From Nostoc sp. MS1 (GTDB lineage Bacteria; Cyanobacteriota; Cyanobacteriia; Cyanobacteriales; Nostocaceae): DNA of 64,000 nt. A program made the position numbers and the translations under genes. Numbering within the stretch: the first letter of the stretch is position 1; each line of letters begins with the position of its first letter. Location of the stretch: assembly GCF_019976755.1 (NCBI RefSeq), contig NZ_AP023443.1:62001-126000 (forward strand), written 5' to 3'. This document shows, in pieces, positions 26,511 through 36,446 of the stretch. Below the pieces are notes generated by a model. The model had not been told where the DNA came from. It made no database searches and saw only the letters and a program-made list of their open reading frames with translations.

Positions 26511-28400
26511 TCAACTGAAATACAAGTTTTTAAATTCTGTTTGCCTCTCTAATTGTGCAACCCACTGACTGATTTGGTCGCGTTTATCTTGAGATACACG
26601 GTCAATGGCTGCTTTAATAACTAATTTATGATAAATTTCACACAAAGAAGATATCATGCTGATGTCTTGGCAATCTGACAAATAATCCGCGACTAATGTT
26701 AGATTTTCTTCGGTTAACCAGTCCTGAAGTTCATTAATCAAATTTTCATAATCTACCTTCATCTTTTTAAACTTATTTTTTTCGTAGCTAGATAACCTAC
26801 TCCAAATAAGTTTTTTTATACTTTCAGAACGCTGGGACATAATTTTGGTGATATCTGTCCACTCTTGAGCATTTCGTAGACGGTAGACTAAAGATTCTAT
26901 ACTTAATTCAAATGTTTGCTCTGGGCAATCAAGTAGCTCAACAGCATAATTTAGCTCACTAAGAGTTAGTTCTGGGCAATTTAAAAACCAATCTCTCACT
27001 GTAATACCATAAAATACTAATTTCTTGTCTTGGTTTCTAAATTTGCGCTTTTTAGCTTCAATAATTGGCGTAAGTAAAAATGGACGGACTTCGGGTGGTA
27101 CTTCTTTAAACTGGATATCAGCTTCAGAAATAATCATCGGCACGCCAAAATTTTCCGTAGGGGAAGACTCCTCTAATACCCATTTAAAAGATTTGCCACA
27201 ATTGGGGCAATCTACTTCATATTGAATGACAAACTCGGCTTTTTGCTCACTAAAGCAATCTTTGGTGCGAATCAGACTAGGCATTGGTTTGAAAACATGG
27301 TGGCAGTGGGGACAACACCTGCTTCCTTGAGTATCTGGGTCGCAAGAAACTGGCTCAAGGCTCCATTTTCTATTGTCACATGGACGACCTAGCCGAAACC
27401 AGTTATCGGTCATGTCCAAGATAGTGGCATAATCTTTTCCTAGTGCGGGACGTAATACTCTACCAATCATTTGCAACCAGAGAGTAACGCTACTGGTTGG
27501 CCTAGCAATGACAGCAGCACTAGAGTCTGGACAATCAAATCCCTCAGTTAAAATTGCACAATTGCTGATAACTTGTGTTTGTCCACGACGGAATCGGTCT
27601 AAAATGGCTTGACGCTCATCATTTGGCGTTTCGCCATCAAGATGTTCGCAGGTGATGCCATCAGCACAAAATGCTGCGGCAATTTGTTTGGAGTGCATAA
27701 CGTTGACAGCAAAAATTACTGTCTTTTTACCAGCACAAAAATTCTGCCACTGCTTTAATACTTCAGATGGTTTGTAGTCAGAAGCAACTTCCTCTAATTC
27801 TTTTCTAGTAAAGTCGCGTTTTTGAGGAACTTTGTGTCGAGAATATTTAAAACCAGCGATTAACTTATAGTCTGTTAAGTATCCCGAAGCAATTAATTCT
27901 TTAGTGGATACAGAGCAAATCAGGTGGTCAAAAATATCTCGCAGTCCGTAGCCATCTTCTCTTCTGGGTGTGGCTGTCACTCCTAAAACTAGTGCATCGG
28001 GGTAAGCGTCCAGTAATCTACGGTAACTATTAGCTGAAGAATGATGAGCTTCATCAATAATGACCAGTTGTGCAGGTGGATAAATTTGACGACGAGCCAG
28101 AGTTTGAATACTTGCTATTTGAAGGGGCGAATCAGTAGGTTTGTAACCCGCTTTGATGATTCCTGGCTGCAATTTAGTCACGGCTGTCAGTTTCTCGGCT
28201 GCCTGGAGAATTAACTCCTCTCTGTGGGCAACTACTAATACACCTTCTCCTTGGGCTGTCATCTTCGATGCGATCTCCGCAAAAATGACTGTCTTGCCAC
28301 CACCTGTACTAAGTTGTAATAATACCTTCCTAATTCCACTAGACCACGCAGCAAAAGTTTTTGAAACTAAATCTTGTTGGTAATCGCGCAGATTGAACAT
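26511..28400 (-). CDS. DEAD/DEAH superfamily 2 helicase with zinc-binding segment
   Basis: 629 residues. MFNLRDYQQDLVSKTFAAWS is the Q-like motif. STGGGKTVIFAEIA is Walker A (about 31), IIDEAHHSSANS motif II (about 117) and LGVTATPRREDG motif III. The second lobe has CEHLDGETPNDERQAILDRF, AILTEGFDCPDSSAAVIARP and QMIGRVLRPALGKD (arginine fingers). A CCPHCHHVF...CPNCGKSF segment near 375-405 should hold a zinc. The C-terminal 220 residues are of unknown function. It resembles Res/SSL2-type helicases. It follows the replication gene by 291 bp in the same direction and may be part of the plasmid replication module. No nuclease or methylase neighbour supports a restriction system. Confidence 0.85.
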   Translation of the reverse strand: MFNLRDYQQDLVSKTFAAWSSGIRKVLLQLSTGGGKTVIFAEIASKMTAQGEGVLVVAHREELILQAAEKLTAVTKLQPGIIKAGYKPTDSPLQIASIQTLARRQIYPPAQLVIIDEAHHSSANSYRRLLDAYPDALVLGVTATPRREDGYGLRDIFDHLICSVSTKELIASGYLTDYKLIAGFKYSRHKVPQKRDFTRKELEEVASDYKPSEVLKQWQNFCAGKKTVIFAVNVMHSKQIAAAFCADGITCEHLDGETPNDERQAILDRFRRGQTQVISNCAILTEGFDCPDSSAAVIARPTSSVTLWLQMIGRVLRPALGKDYATILDMTDNWFRLGRPCDNRKWSLEPVSCDPDTQGSRCCPHCHHVFKPMPSLIRTKDCFSEQKAEFVIQYEVDCPNCGKSFKWVLEESSPTENFGVPMIISEADIQFKEVPPEVRPFLLTPIIEAKKRKFRNQDKKLVFYGITVRDWFLNCPELTLSELNYAVELLDCPEQTFELSIESLVYRLRNAQEWTDITKIMSQRSESIKKLIWSRLSSYEKNKFKKMKVDYENLINELQDWLTEENLTLVADYLSDCQDISMISSLCEIYHKLVIKAAIDRVSQDKRDQISQWVAQLERQTEFKNLYFS

Positions 28401-28691
28401 GAAGAGTAATTGTTATTCCTTGTTTTAGAAAAAATTAGAGTATTTTTAGTGATTTTATGTTGAGAGCTGCTTTCAATATATTTTAACTGTTTAATTAATA
28501 GCTAAAAGCGATCCTGTGGTCTGACCTTCACCTTCACAAACCAATCACAGCCCACAACCTGACACCCAGGAGCAAAGTTAACCCACAGATGCCAGAGTCC
28601 CAAGTACAGGTTTTACTTTTGTATTCAATTTAACTGAGCCTCGGCGCGTTCGCCTCTCTTGTTGCCGCATACATCGCCCCAAATCCAAAAC

Positions 28692-31600
28692 TCACCCCAT
28701 CCAATTCACCCAATCGGGAGCCTGTGCCACCAACTGCTCAAGCATCTGCGGCTCTTGCTCATCAATTGCCACCATCACCCCCCAACGCTCATCACTTGTG
28801 AGGGTGGAAAGAAATTCTTTGACTACTCCCACACCATCCTTCACTCGTTCCATGACCAACGCAGCATAAGACTTAATCTGCTGCCACCAAGAGTCAGTGG
28901 AGTTTTCCTGTCCGCCCATATCCTGATTACTGGGGAGTGGTGTTGTGCCAGCAACTTGAGTTTGTATATCTATATTACTAGTGACTGACACCAACTCCCG
29001 ATTTAACCACTGCTGGAAAATTACATCACGTCCATCATCAGCCCCAACAAACTTATAGACACTCTCCCGATGACCTCGTGGCCCCAACCGTCCCACATAC
29101 GACAGCCGCAAGTCGATTTTGCCGAGTAACTTCTGAGCGATCGCAATAGGAGTTAGCTTCTCCGAAATAGTCACATTCAAGCAAGTCTTGATAAGATAAC
29201 GATTCTCCAGTGCCACCCGCTTCAACTGCTGCATTTCCACATCCGAAGAACGCAACTTCTCCCCAGGCTTGAGCAATTCCAACAAATTCAGTTTTTCAAG
29301 CAACAGCACCGACGACAACATCTGACCCTTGTTAAAGTCAGGCTTCCATATCGCCTTCTCCCCAGTTTCAGCTTGTGCCTTAGCCCGTCTGCTGTCTCGT
29401 CCCTTCAAGAACTCGCGCCCTAACGTCAGATAATAGTGCAGCCTTAGCTGTGGATACCAACCATCATCATCTTTTTCCACCAAATCCGGTGTTACCTCGA
29501 CTTCATAACGCCGGGACAACTCAGCCTTACGCTGCTGATGACGTTCGGCTGGAGTTTTCGAGCGTTGGTTTTGCAACTTCTTGAGTTGAGCATCAGTTAT
29601 GTCATCACTGGCAGCGATCGCCTGACGTTCCAACGCATACAATTGGTTAGATGCGGACTGAACCTCTTTGAATATCTCCCCGTTATCCTCACCATCCTCC
29701 GTATTAATTATCGTATACCCATCCGCGACTAACCCCCGCACAACAGACTCACGATAGTCCCGCATCTCGACGTTGATGACGCAGGCTTTTTTACCCCAGG
29801 TTTGCAAAGATTCGGGCTGAAAGTTTTGGTCAATGAAACTGTAATCCTGATTATCTGCCGCCGACAACAGCGCAATGTTAGCCTGGGTCGCAACGTGTTG
29901 ACTCCTGAGTAACCCCCCGATGGATGTTGAACCATTGCCCACAGTACCCATACCGTAGCGACTGACCCAGATGTGACGGTCAACAGTTTCTCGTAGCCGT
30001 GCCAACATTTGTCTGACAGAGTTCACAGGCTGCACACCCTGGAATATCCCCCAAACTCCATCGAAATGACCCTTGATATCGATAGAAACCCCAGTTTCTA
30101 GACTAGGTGAGGCAATGACTAAATCGTACTGGGTGAGAATCTGGTTGAGATGAGAAATACATCCATAAGCTGGGTGCGTCTTGTCTAGCACAGAATCGCT
30201 ATCAATCCGCAAAATGCGTAGGTGGGGAAATTTGCGGCGGAACCGTTCTTCTAATGCCTGAGTCCCCCACTTTGATTTAGCCTTTTGAGCAGAACAGCAT
30301 AATAAATGATGTCCCCCTTTGGCAATCGCTTTATCTAACGCTGCAATCAAATTCTTGGGATTACTGCCAGAGTAGTTGTAACATTTGCCAGACACCGACT
30401 GGTAATTGTTGATAATGACAAAAGGATTTACATTATATTCTCCTGCCAAAGAAAGAACATACTTAACATCGGTATCCGACACATCAGCCGAAGACAAGTA
30501 GATTTTTCCCAGCTCACTGCTCAGAACATTCTGAACTAGCTGCTTGAGGTTCTTGAGAATTGACACACGACGCTTCTGCACATCGGTAGTAGAGTTGAGC
30601 AAATGCCAGAACACTTGGTCGCACTCATCAATAATGACGACATCGTTAGACCAGTCCTCTGGGTCAAATCGGGCTTGACTATCTTTGTGCAACGAGTCTA
30701 CACATACACCATAGCCGAGTAAACCCCCAGTGTCAGATGTGTAGATTTCGCTGACGTAATCTACGCCGAAGCGATCGCACAAAGCCTCACCCAATTGAAT
30801 GCGGTGAGTGATGATGAGTACCCGCCGTCCCTGCTCATGAGCTTTAGCCACCTCATGAGTTAACCATTCGGTTTTACCAGTTCCCTTTGGTGCTTTGAGG
30901 ACGATGAGCTTTTCGCCTACGGGAGCAATCAGCCCACCTAAGAACCGTTGGTTCATTGCGATCGCTGGAGGATAGGTTAACAATGTGAATAATTTGATTT
31001 CCCATAGACTTAAAGCTTCGGCTGTATTATAAAGTGCATGAAATGCCGCTTGACCTTGCGCGGCGACAAAATCATCAACGCCTTTGTCTGGCCCTGGAAG
31101 GTCAATAACTCGCAGTTCACAGCCTTCATTCACAAACAACCGACCCATGCGGCTGATTGCGGTTCGCACTCGTTGGACTGTTTCGGGCTTGGTGTCGTGG
31201 TCAAAGCAGATGTTAACCTGTCTCCCCTGTGTAGCAAAATGCTTCAGTTCTGGGATGAGCGATGGTTTACCGATGATGTTGCCGTAGTCATCTTGCAATG
31301 TGCGATACCCTGCGTTGACCCCAGGAATAGCGATCGCCGCATAACCCGCACTCAACAAACAACCCGCTTTCTTTACCCCTTCAACAATTGTCACTGACAC
31401 ATTATTTTTCCAAACCCAGTACCAAAATCCCCAAGGGTGCATTAAGTCTTCATCAGTGATGGGGATACCAGAACGATTGGAGACTCTCGCCCAAATCTTC
31501 TTTGTGACGTTCAAGAAGAAGGCTCGGATTTGTTCTCGGTAAGGATTTTCGTACTTGATGAACTTGTGGAACTTCTGGGTATCTCGGCGGGGCTTATCTG

Positions 31601-31877
31601 GTTTAAAACAGCCCCACATCATCTGCATATAGTCGTTAAGAGGGTCAATGCCATTGCACCACCAGCCACCGAGTTCGATGTGTTGGTACTTATTCAAGTC
31701 TCTATCCCGAAGTCGTCCGTCGTTACGGCGAGAGATATTGTCGCTGTAGAGCAAATATTCGTATGGTGTTGTACCGCATAACGAACGCACATTCAGCAAA
31801 ATTAATTCTTCGTCTACACCACTGTTAAGCCATTCTTGTAAATGATGAGGTTCGAGATTAGTTGTGTTTGCGTGCAT
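28692..31877 (-). CDS. Plasmid replication protein, CyRepA1 family (DUF3854 plus helicase)
   Basis: 1061 residues. Residues about 150-290 form the DUF3854/toprim-like part (VTIVEGVKKAGCLLSAGYAA, later VNICFDHDTKPETV and DLPGPDKGVDDFV), as in primases. Residues about 320-700 are a helicase-type ATPase with PKGTGKTEWLTHEVA (Walker A, about 331), RVLIITHRIQLGEALC, VVIIDECDQVFWHLL (Walker B, about 415) and QPVNSVRQMLARLRETVDRH. This is the architecture of the cyanobacterial plasmid initiator CyRepA1, and it marks the window as plasmid DNA or an integrated plasmid. The ATG at 31877 has GGAGA 6 nt before it, and a 10-bp palindrome lies 27 bp further upstream. The 3' end is repeated in decayed form at 22 and 25 kb. 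Confidence 0.85.
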   Translation of the reverse strand: MHANTTNLEPHHLQEWLNSGVDEELILLNVRSLCGTTPYEYLLYSDNISRRNDGRLRDRDLNKYQHIELGGWWCNGIDPLNDYMQMMWGCFKPDKPRRDTQKFHKFIKYENPYREQIRAFFLNVTKKIWARVSNRSGIPITDEDLMHPWGFWYWVWKNNVSVTIVEGVKKAGCLLSAGYAAIAIPGVNAGYRTLQDDYGNIIGKPSLIPELKHFATQGRQVNICFDHDTKPETVQRVRTAISRMGRLFVNEGCELRVIDLPGPDKGVDDFVAAQGQAAFHALYNTAEALSLWEIKLFTLLTYPPAIAMNQRFLGGLIAPVGEKLIVLKAPKGTGKTEWLTHEVAKAHEQGRRVLIITHRIQLGEALCDRFGVDYVSEIYTSDTGGLLGYGVCVDSLHKDSQARFDPEDWSNDVVIIDECDQVFWHLLNSTTDVQKRRVSILKNLKQLVQNVLSSELGKIYLSSADVSDTDVKYVLSLAGEYNVNPFVIINNYQSVSGKCYNYSGSNPKNLIAALDKAIAKGGHHLLCCSAQKAKSKWGTQALEERFRRKFPHLRILRIDSDSVLDKTHPAYGCISHLNQILTQYDLVIASPSLETGVSIDIKGHFDGVWGIFQGVQPVNSVRQMLARLRETVDRHIWVSRYGMGTVGNGSTSIGGLLRSQHVATQANIALLSAADNQDYSFIDQNFQPESLQTWGKKACVINVEMRDYRESVVRGLVADGYTIINTEDGEDNGEIFKEVQSASNQLYALERQAIAASDDITDAQLKKLQNQRSKTPAERHQQRKAELSRRYEVEVTPDLVEKDDDGWYPQLRLHYYLTLGREFLKGRDSRRAKAQAETGEKAIWKPDFNKGQMLSSVLLLEKLNLLELLKPGEKLRSSDVEMQQLKRVALENRYLIKTCLNVTISEKLTPIAIAQKLLGKIDLRLSYVGRLGPRGHRESVYKFVGADDGRDVIFQQWLNRELVSVTSNIDIQTQVAGTTPLPSNQDMGGQENSTDSWWQQIKSYAALVMERVKDGVGVVKEFLSTLTSDERWGVMVAIDEQEPQMLEQLVAQAPDWVNWMG

Positions 31878-31903
31878 AATTTCTCCGTAAGTGCATAGGA
31901 AAC

Positions 31904-31929
31904 TAAGCGGTATGACTTTATACCGCTTA
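31904..31929. promoter_or_regulatory. Perfect palindrome upstream of the replication gene
   Basis: TAAGCGGTAT and ATACCGCTTA form 10-bp perfect arms around a 6-nt centre, 27 bp before the rep start codon. The position suits an operator, a transcript hairpin controlling copy number, or an initiator site. No repeated iterons of the same word were found nearby, so the exact role is open. Confidence 0.45.
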
Positions 31930-32264
31930 AGAAGGTTTAAAAAACAGTCAGTAGATTGAGAAAAGTGTTAAATCAGCAGTTCCAACGTGTGTGATGAATA
32001 TCGAGGTTGTATGAATGAGAGCAAAATCTTTAACAGTACTCATGTACTAATATTTCGAGTTACTCTAACCTGTAGCGCAGATTTAAACAATCTAACTAAG
32101 GGCAAGTATTCTCATCAATTAGGGTATTAAAGCCAGAAAGCATTGTGAGGTAATGGTTTGAGAAATTACAGTTTCTACTTAACCAAGCAATTAACCCTCA
32201 TACGACTTGATAAGTGTCTATCATTAGGCTGATGCAGAAAATCTTGTTTTAGGATTTTTTGGTC
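31930..32264. other. Non-coding region upstream of the rep gene
   Basis: AT-rich, with no convincing gene, tandem iteron set or terminator that I could see. It is the natural place to look for the plasmid origin, because it lies directly upstream of the replication initiator gene. Confidence 0.3.
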
Positions 32265-32402
32265 TTATCTTTCACCCCCTATGTGTAGTCGAAAGGTAAG
32301 ATTGATACGTGTGCTAACAACCTTGTTTGTCTTCGGTACTTGGTGCAGATGCGTTGACGGTAATGTGGGGGCTGATCCAGGAAATAAGTTGAGTTGTTGC
32401 AT
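32265..32402 (-). CDS. Possible small plasmid protein, 45 codons
   Basis: The minus-strand frame MQQLNLFPGSAPTLPSTH followed by LHQVPKTNKVV starts at an ATG with TCAGGAG about 9 nt upstream, which is the main support. No domain is recognised. It overlaps another open frame of the relic block, so it may be a fortuitous frame. Confidence 0.25.
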   Translation of the reverse strand: MQQLNLFPGSAPTLPSTHLHQVPKTNKVVSTRINLTFRLHIGGER

Positions 32403-32680
32403 AGTATGTTTCTCCTGAGTTTGGGTCATTGCAACGGGCGTATTTGGTGAGATTGTTGAAAATTATGTAAACGATGCGGGATTTTGCTAGCACTGGGTGA
32501 AAAATATAAAAACCTAGTTTTCCTTCTCTGGCGATCACCAATTCTTGTGCGGTTGCTTTTTACTGTTTGATCAGTTTCATTCGCTTTTGACGAGCGAAAG
32601 CGCCAGCCTGCCGTAGCGCAACAGTAGGGTTCGGGTGAGCAAAGAACTCCTCAACTGCCGCCTTCAGTCTTTCAACCGAA
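32403..32680 (-). repeat. Relic plasmid block (copy B)
   Basis: On the minus strand this reads VERLKAAVEEFFAHPNPTVA, then AGAFARQKRMKLIKQ and a stop, then KATAQELVIAREGKLGFYIF, HPVLAKSRIVYIIFNN and LTKYARCNDPNSGETYYATT. The first part matches 25330-25211 and the LAKSRI part matches 25150-25095. The frame upstream of AVEEFF is closed by a stop, so this copy is 5'-truncated. Bases 32681-32960 show nothing further. Confidence 0.6.
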
Positions 32681-32960
32681 TAAAATCAATACCGTTCCAC
32701 AAGCTGCAATGCTTGGTTTTTCGTTACTTAACTTCGTTAGTAATCGCAGATGTAATATAGAAACAAGAAATGGTAGTGCCATTGGTAAAATCATTCAAAA
32801 GTTAGATTTATTGGGCTAATATTTCTCTTTGTTTAGACTAACTTGTAGTATTATGTAATATGTTTGGAAGAGTGATCAATTTTTAACAATTCTCCTAATT
32901 AATTGAGCCGCCATCAGACAAATCTTTCATCCTTGGCTGAACTAAAAAAAAGAAGTATTT

Positions 32961-33362
32961 ATGCAAATTACTGCTTCAGCGATTTCACTCAATGTGGATG
33001 ATGTCACAGCATCGGCCAACTTCTTTGAGCAACATTTTGGCTTCAGTAAAGAAATGGCCGCCGAGGGTTTTGTTTCTCTCTCCAGAGCAGATGCTGGCTT
33101 TAACCTAATTTTTCTCCAGACTGGGCTGAAAAGTTTCAAACCTATCCACATGCGCGGACATCGAGCTGATGGTCTACTGATTGTTTTTGTGGTGAATGAC
33201 ATTGAGCGGGAATACCTGCGTCTTCAATCAGTTGGTGTGACAATTACAACTCCTATCGAGACTGAAGATTGGGGTGAACGTTTCTTCCAAGTCGCAGACC
33301 CAAACGGTGTCGTGATTCAACTTGTTCAATGGATCACCGAAAATGTGGAAACAACAGTATGA
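32961..33362 (+). CDS. VOC-superfamily (glyoxalase/bleomycin-resistance-like) protein
   Basis: 133 residues with the paired beta-alpha-beta-beta-beta pattern: ITASAISLNVDDVTASANFF, then FVSLSRADAGFNLIFLQ, and in the second half IVFVVNDIEREYLRL to the closing FFQVADPNGVVIQLVQW, which is the diagnostic VOC ending (DPxGxxxxL). The usual first metal ligand is not conserved, so it may be a binding protein and not an enzyme. The stop overlaps the start of the next gene (ATGA), so the two are translationally coupled. Confidence 0.85.
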   Translation: MQITASAISLNVDDVTASANFFEQHFGFSKEMAAEGFVSLSRADAGFNLIFLQTGLKSFKPIHMRGHRADGLLIVFVVNDIEREYLRLQSVGVTITTPIETEDWGERFFQVADPNGVVIQLVQWITENVETTV

Positions 33363-33901
33363 ATTATACCCCTGTGCCTGAGATGAACATTAACCTTCGC
33401 CCTGCTACCTCCACTGATTTGGAGATGCTGCGAAATTGGGATGAGCAACCTCATGTAATTGGCTCAGATCCTAACGATGACTGGGGTTGGGAGGTAGAAC
33501 TTAACCTCACTCCTGATTGGAGGGAGCAATTAATTGCTGAAATTGATGGTCGCCCCATCGGATTTATCCAGATCATCGATCCGCTACTTGAGGATAGTCA
33601 CTACTGGGGTGATGTTAAGCCAAATCTCCGTGCTATTGATATTTGGATTGGGGAAGATACTGATTTAGGTAAAGGCTATGGAACCCAAATGATGCGCCTT
33701 GCACTTGCTCGATGTTTTGCCTTGGAGCAAGTCACGGCTGTACTGGTTGACCCACTTGCCACTAATACTCGCGTTCATCGCTTTTATGAACGTCTTGGCT
33801 TTCAATTTGTTGAGCCACGAAGGTTTGGCGACGATGACTGTTTTGTTTATTGCCTGAACCGAGCAGATTGGCATCCAAAAAACACGATCGCATCGCGGTA
33901 G
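33359..33901 (+). CDS. GNAT acetyltransferase, AAC(6')-like
   Basis: 180 residues from the ATG that overlaps the VOC stop codon. The sequence LRPATSTDLEMLRNWDEQPH, then GRPIGFIQIIDPLLEDSHYW, DIWIGEDTDLGKGYGTQMMR and DPLATNTRVHRFYERLGFQF follows aminoglycoside 6'-N-acetyltransferase relatives, with the acetyl-CoA pyrophosphate loop LGKGYGT. Real substrates of chromosomal relatives are often unknown. Drug resistance is possible but not shown. Paired with a VOC protein, which is also a common resistance-type fold. Confidence 0.85.
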   Translation: MNYTPVPEMNINLRPATSTDLEMLRNWDEQPHVIGSDPNDDWGWEVELNLTPDWREQLIAEIDGRPIGFIQIIDPLLEDSHYWGDVKPNLRAIDIWIGEDTDLGKGYGTQMMRLALARCFALEQVTAVLVDPLATNTRVHRFYERLGFQFVEPRRFGDDDCFVYCLNRADWHPKNTIASR

Positions 33902-33921
33902 CGGCAGCTGGTGAGCAATCG

Positions 33922-36180
33922 CTATTGATAACAAAGAAGTAGCTGTATAAGTTGCTCCCGAAGCTTTTTATCTTGAATAACTTGAGCCACAACTAAAGCT
34001 TGATTATAGTCTCCTGTTTTCGCTTTTAATAAAGCGATTTTTTCTAAAGAACTAGCTCTATCTCCATCATCATCTACAACTGTAATATCTGGTGGATTGC
34101 CAAAAGTTAACACCCTTGATTCTGGATCAGGAATAGTTTTAGCTGCGGCAAAAGCTAAGTCTGAAACTTGTTTTGCTGTCGGGATTTTTTGAGAGCGAAG
34201 ATAGGTTTCTGCGATATTGATCAACCCTCTAGTTTTATTTTCAGGATTTTTGGTATTTTTAGATAGTATATTGACAATCTCACTAGCATCCTCACTATTT
34301 TCGATAACTAATTTAGCCAACTCTGGCAGCCTATAATCTCGTGTTGTTGTGGGTATAGCCTTTATAACCTGTAAGGCAGCATTATATTGTTTAGCTGCTA
34401 TAAAAGGCTCGGAAATTCTTAATAAAATATTCTCACGCACTGAAGAGTCTTTTTCAGTTTGAACTGCTTGTATTGCTTCAGTTAACAATTTATTAGCTTG
34501 GGGTTGATTGCCAATTTTAATAAATGCCTGTGCAACACTTGCTAAAGCAAAAGCACGCTGTTGTGGTTGTAATTTTCTTGCCTCAGCAGTTGCTTGATTT
34601 AATAGTTTATCTGTTTGTGCAGTTTTACCAGATGCAGTGGCAACTAAAGCAAGTGTCTCCACTTTATAAGGTGAATTACTAGAATTATTAATTTGCCTAA
34701 TTATAGATAAAGCACGTTCTAGTTGCTTGTTTTGGGCATAACCATAAGCGACTTTCTGTAATAATCGATTGCGCTGGTCAATATCGGCTTTATCTAAACT
34801 TTGAGCAATCTGCAATGGTAATTCAAGATTTCCCGCCTGAATTGCCGCGTCCCCAATTCGCGAAAACCATTCTTCTCTACCAATAAAGTCATTACGCTTT
34901 GTTTTATTTACTAAGTCAAAAGCGAGTTTATATTGCTTTTCAGCTAAAGAATTTACCAAAATATTTTGCAAAAACCCGACATTATCTATAGCCTCTGGAG
35001 TTTGAATTAAAGGAGTAAGTTCAGCGATAATTTGCTCAACTTTTTGTATTTGTCCTGCTTTACTGTATTCGTTGACAATTATACCTAAAGTTAGGGCTTT
35101 TTGTTCTACATTTTGTAGTTTTTGTGCTGCTTTATAAGCGGCATCTCGCTGTCCGCCTTTAGCATATGTTTGAATTAATGGTGCTTGAAGATAAACTGCA
35201 TTACTATCACTACTAGTTGCTTGCAGTGCTGCGGCAAACGTTTGGTCTGCTAGCTGCTGTTGACCCTTATTCGCAGCCGCAAGGGCAATTTCTACAAAGC
35301 CTCTAGCTTTAAATTCTGGTGTTTCGATATTTTGTGCTAATTTTTGGGCTGCTTCTAGTTGGTTTGTTTGAGTTAACTGCTTGACAACTTCAAATCTAAT
35401 TTTAGAACGATAATAAGTATCTGATATTGCCGGAATTAGTTGTAAAGCACGTTCAGTTTTACCTAATTGAGCGTAAGTAACAGCAATAGGTTCTAATACC
35501 AAAACTCGACGAATTGGCTCTTTAGGCTGAATTTGTTGAGCAAATTGAAGCGATTGCGCCAAAATTTGTTCTGCTTGTGCTGTTTGTTTGAGCGCTAAAT
35601 ATTCTTGAGCAATGGGAGTTAAGGCTTTAGTTTGAAATTCTGCACCTTTAACAGACTGACTAGCGGCTAATGCTTGTGTCAGCAAAGATAAAGCTTGCTG
35701 TTGTTCACCAATTATCCGATGATAATTGGCTATTCTAGTTAAACTTTGAGTTTTTGCAACACTGTAACTACTATTCAAACTCTGGGCTAAACTTGTTACT
35801 GATGTCAATAATTGACGAAACTGTGGTTTTTGGCTAAGTTCAATTTGTTGCGCTAATCTTCCTAAGAGTGACTCTTGGGGTAGGTAACTATCAACAAGCT
35901 GACTGAGAAAAGTTCTTGTGACTGTAGAATTTTTGGCTTTTAGAGCAATTTGTATGGCTTGGTTAATACGCCCAATGGCTTGCTCATTTCTACCAGCAGG
36001 AATATCTTGTTCAAAATCCGACACGAGTATATTAATTTGAATTTGAGTATTTTGCTGCTGCTGTTGTTGGCAAGTGTTTGTTTGGGCTAATGTTGGGGAT
36101 AAAAAAGTGAGACTAACAGTATCTAACAAAGTTAAAAGTGATACGGTTAAAATGAAAACCTGGGAATAAGATTTTTGCAT
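33922..36180 (-). CDS. Secreted alpha-solenoid (TPR-like) repeat protein
   Basis: 752 residues. A signal peptide is visible (MQKSYSQVFILTVSLLTLLD..., ending SPTLAQ), so it should be exported. The mature part is a long run of helix pairs of about 35-40 residues with phrases such as ARGFVEIALAAANKGQQQLA, TLGIIVNEYSKAGQIQKVEQ and REWFSRIGDAAIQAGNLELP, typical of degenerate TPR repeats. Such solenoids act as scaffolds. No enzyme domain is seen. It is transcribed toward the GNAT gene, convergent with it and separated by only 20 bp. Partner unknown. Confidence 0.82.
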   Translation of the reverse strand: MQKSYSQVFILTVSLLTLLDTVSLTFLSPTLAQTNTCQQQQQQNTQIQINILVSDFEQDIPAGRNEQAIGRINQAIQIALKAKNSTVTRTFLSQLVDSYLPQESLLGRLAQQIELSQKPQFRQLLTSVTSLAQSLNSSYSVAKTQSLTRIANYHRIIGEQQQALSLLTQALAASQSVKGAEFQTKALTPIAQEYLALKQTAQAEQILAQSLQFAQQIQPKEPIRRVLVLEPIAVTYAQLGKTERALQLIPAISDTYYRSKIRFEVVKQLTQTNQLEAAQKLAQNIETPEFKARGFVEIALAAANKGQQQLADQTFAAALQATSSDSNAVYLQAPLIQTYAKGGQRDAAYKAAQKLQNVEQKALTLGIIVNEYSKAGQIQKVEQIIAELTPLIQTPEAIDNVGFLQNILVNSLAEKQYKLAFDLVNKTKRNDFIGREEWFSRIGDAAIQAGNLELPLQIAQSLDKADIDQRNRLLQKVAYGYAQNKQLERALSIIRQINNSSNSPYKVETLALVATASGKTAQTDKLLNQATAEARKLQPQQRAFALASVAQAFIKIGNQPQANKLLTEAIQAVQTEKDSSVRENILLRISEPFIAAKQYNAALQVIKAIPTTTRDYRLPELAKLVIENSEDASEIVNILSKNTKNPENKTRGLINIAETYLRSQKIPTAKQVSDLAFAAAKTIPDPESRVLTFGNPPDITVVDDDGDRASSLEKIALLKAKTGDYNQALVVAQVIQDKKLREQLIQLLLCYQ

Positions 36181-36446
36181 ACAAAAAATTTTACCGCTTT
36201 AGTTAAGTCTCCTTGTTGTTATACAAAATACCTTGCGGTTATTACGCAAAAAATAAGAATATTTGTTGAGCAAAATCTTTTATTAATGAGATGGCTGAAA
36301 TTTCAAAATTTCTTGCGCCCTATATTTTAGGGATAATATTTTGACAGACAGCACACCCCCATCCCAGAGATGAAAACCTGCGCTACTGGAAAATTTCCCA
36401 TTTTCATGCAACAACGCCTTGTGATTGTGCTAAAGATTAAAAGCTA

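Noticed and set aside
26511..28400. Type III restriction endonuclease subunit
   Set aside because: The helicase looks Res/SSL2-like, but there is no methyltransferase partner and no nuclease motif at the C-terminus; the context is plasmid replication.
33359..33901. Named aminoglycoside resistance gene
   Set aside because: Similarity to AAC(6') enzymes is clear, but no integron or resistance context is present and substrate cannot be read from sequence, so no gene symbol is given.
32961..33901. Bleomycin/aminoglycoside resistance operon
   Set aside because: VOC and GNAT folds are too general; the coupled pair is noted but no resistance function is claimed.
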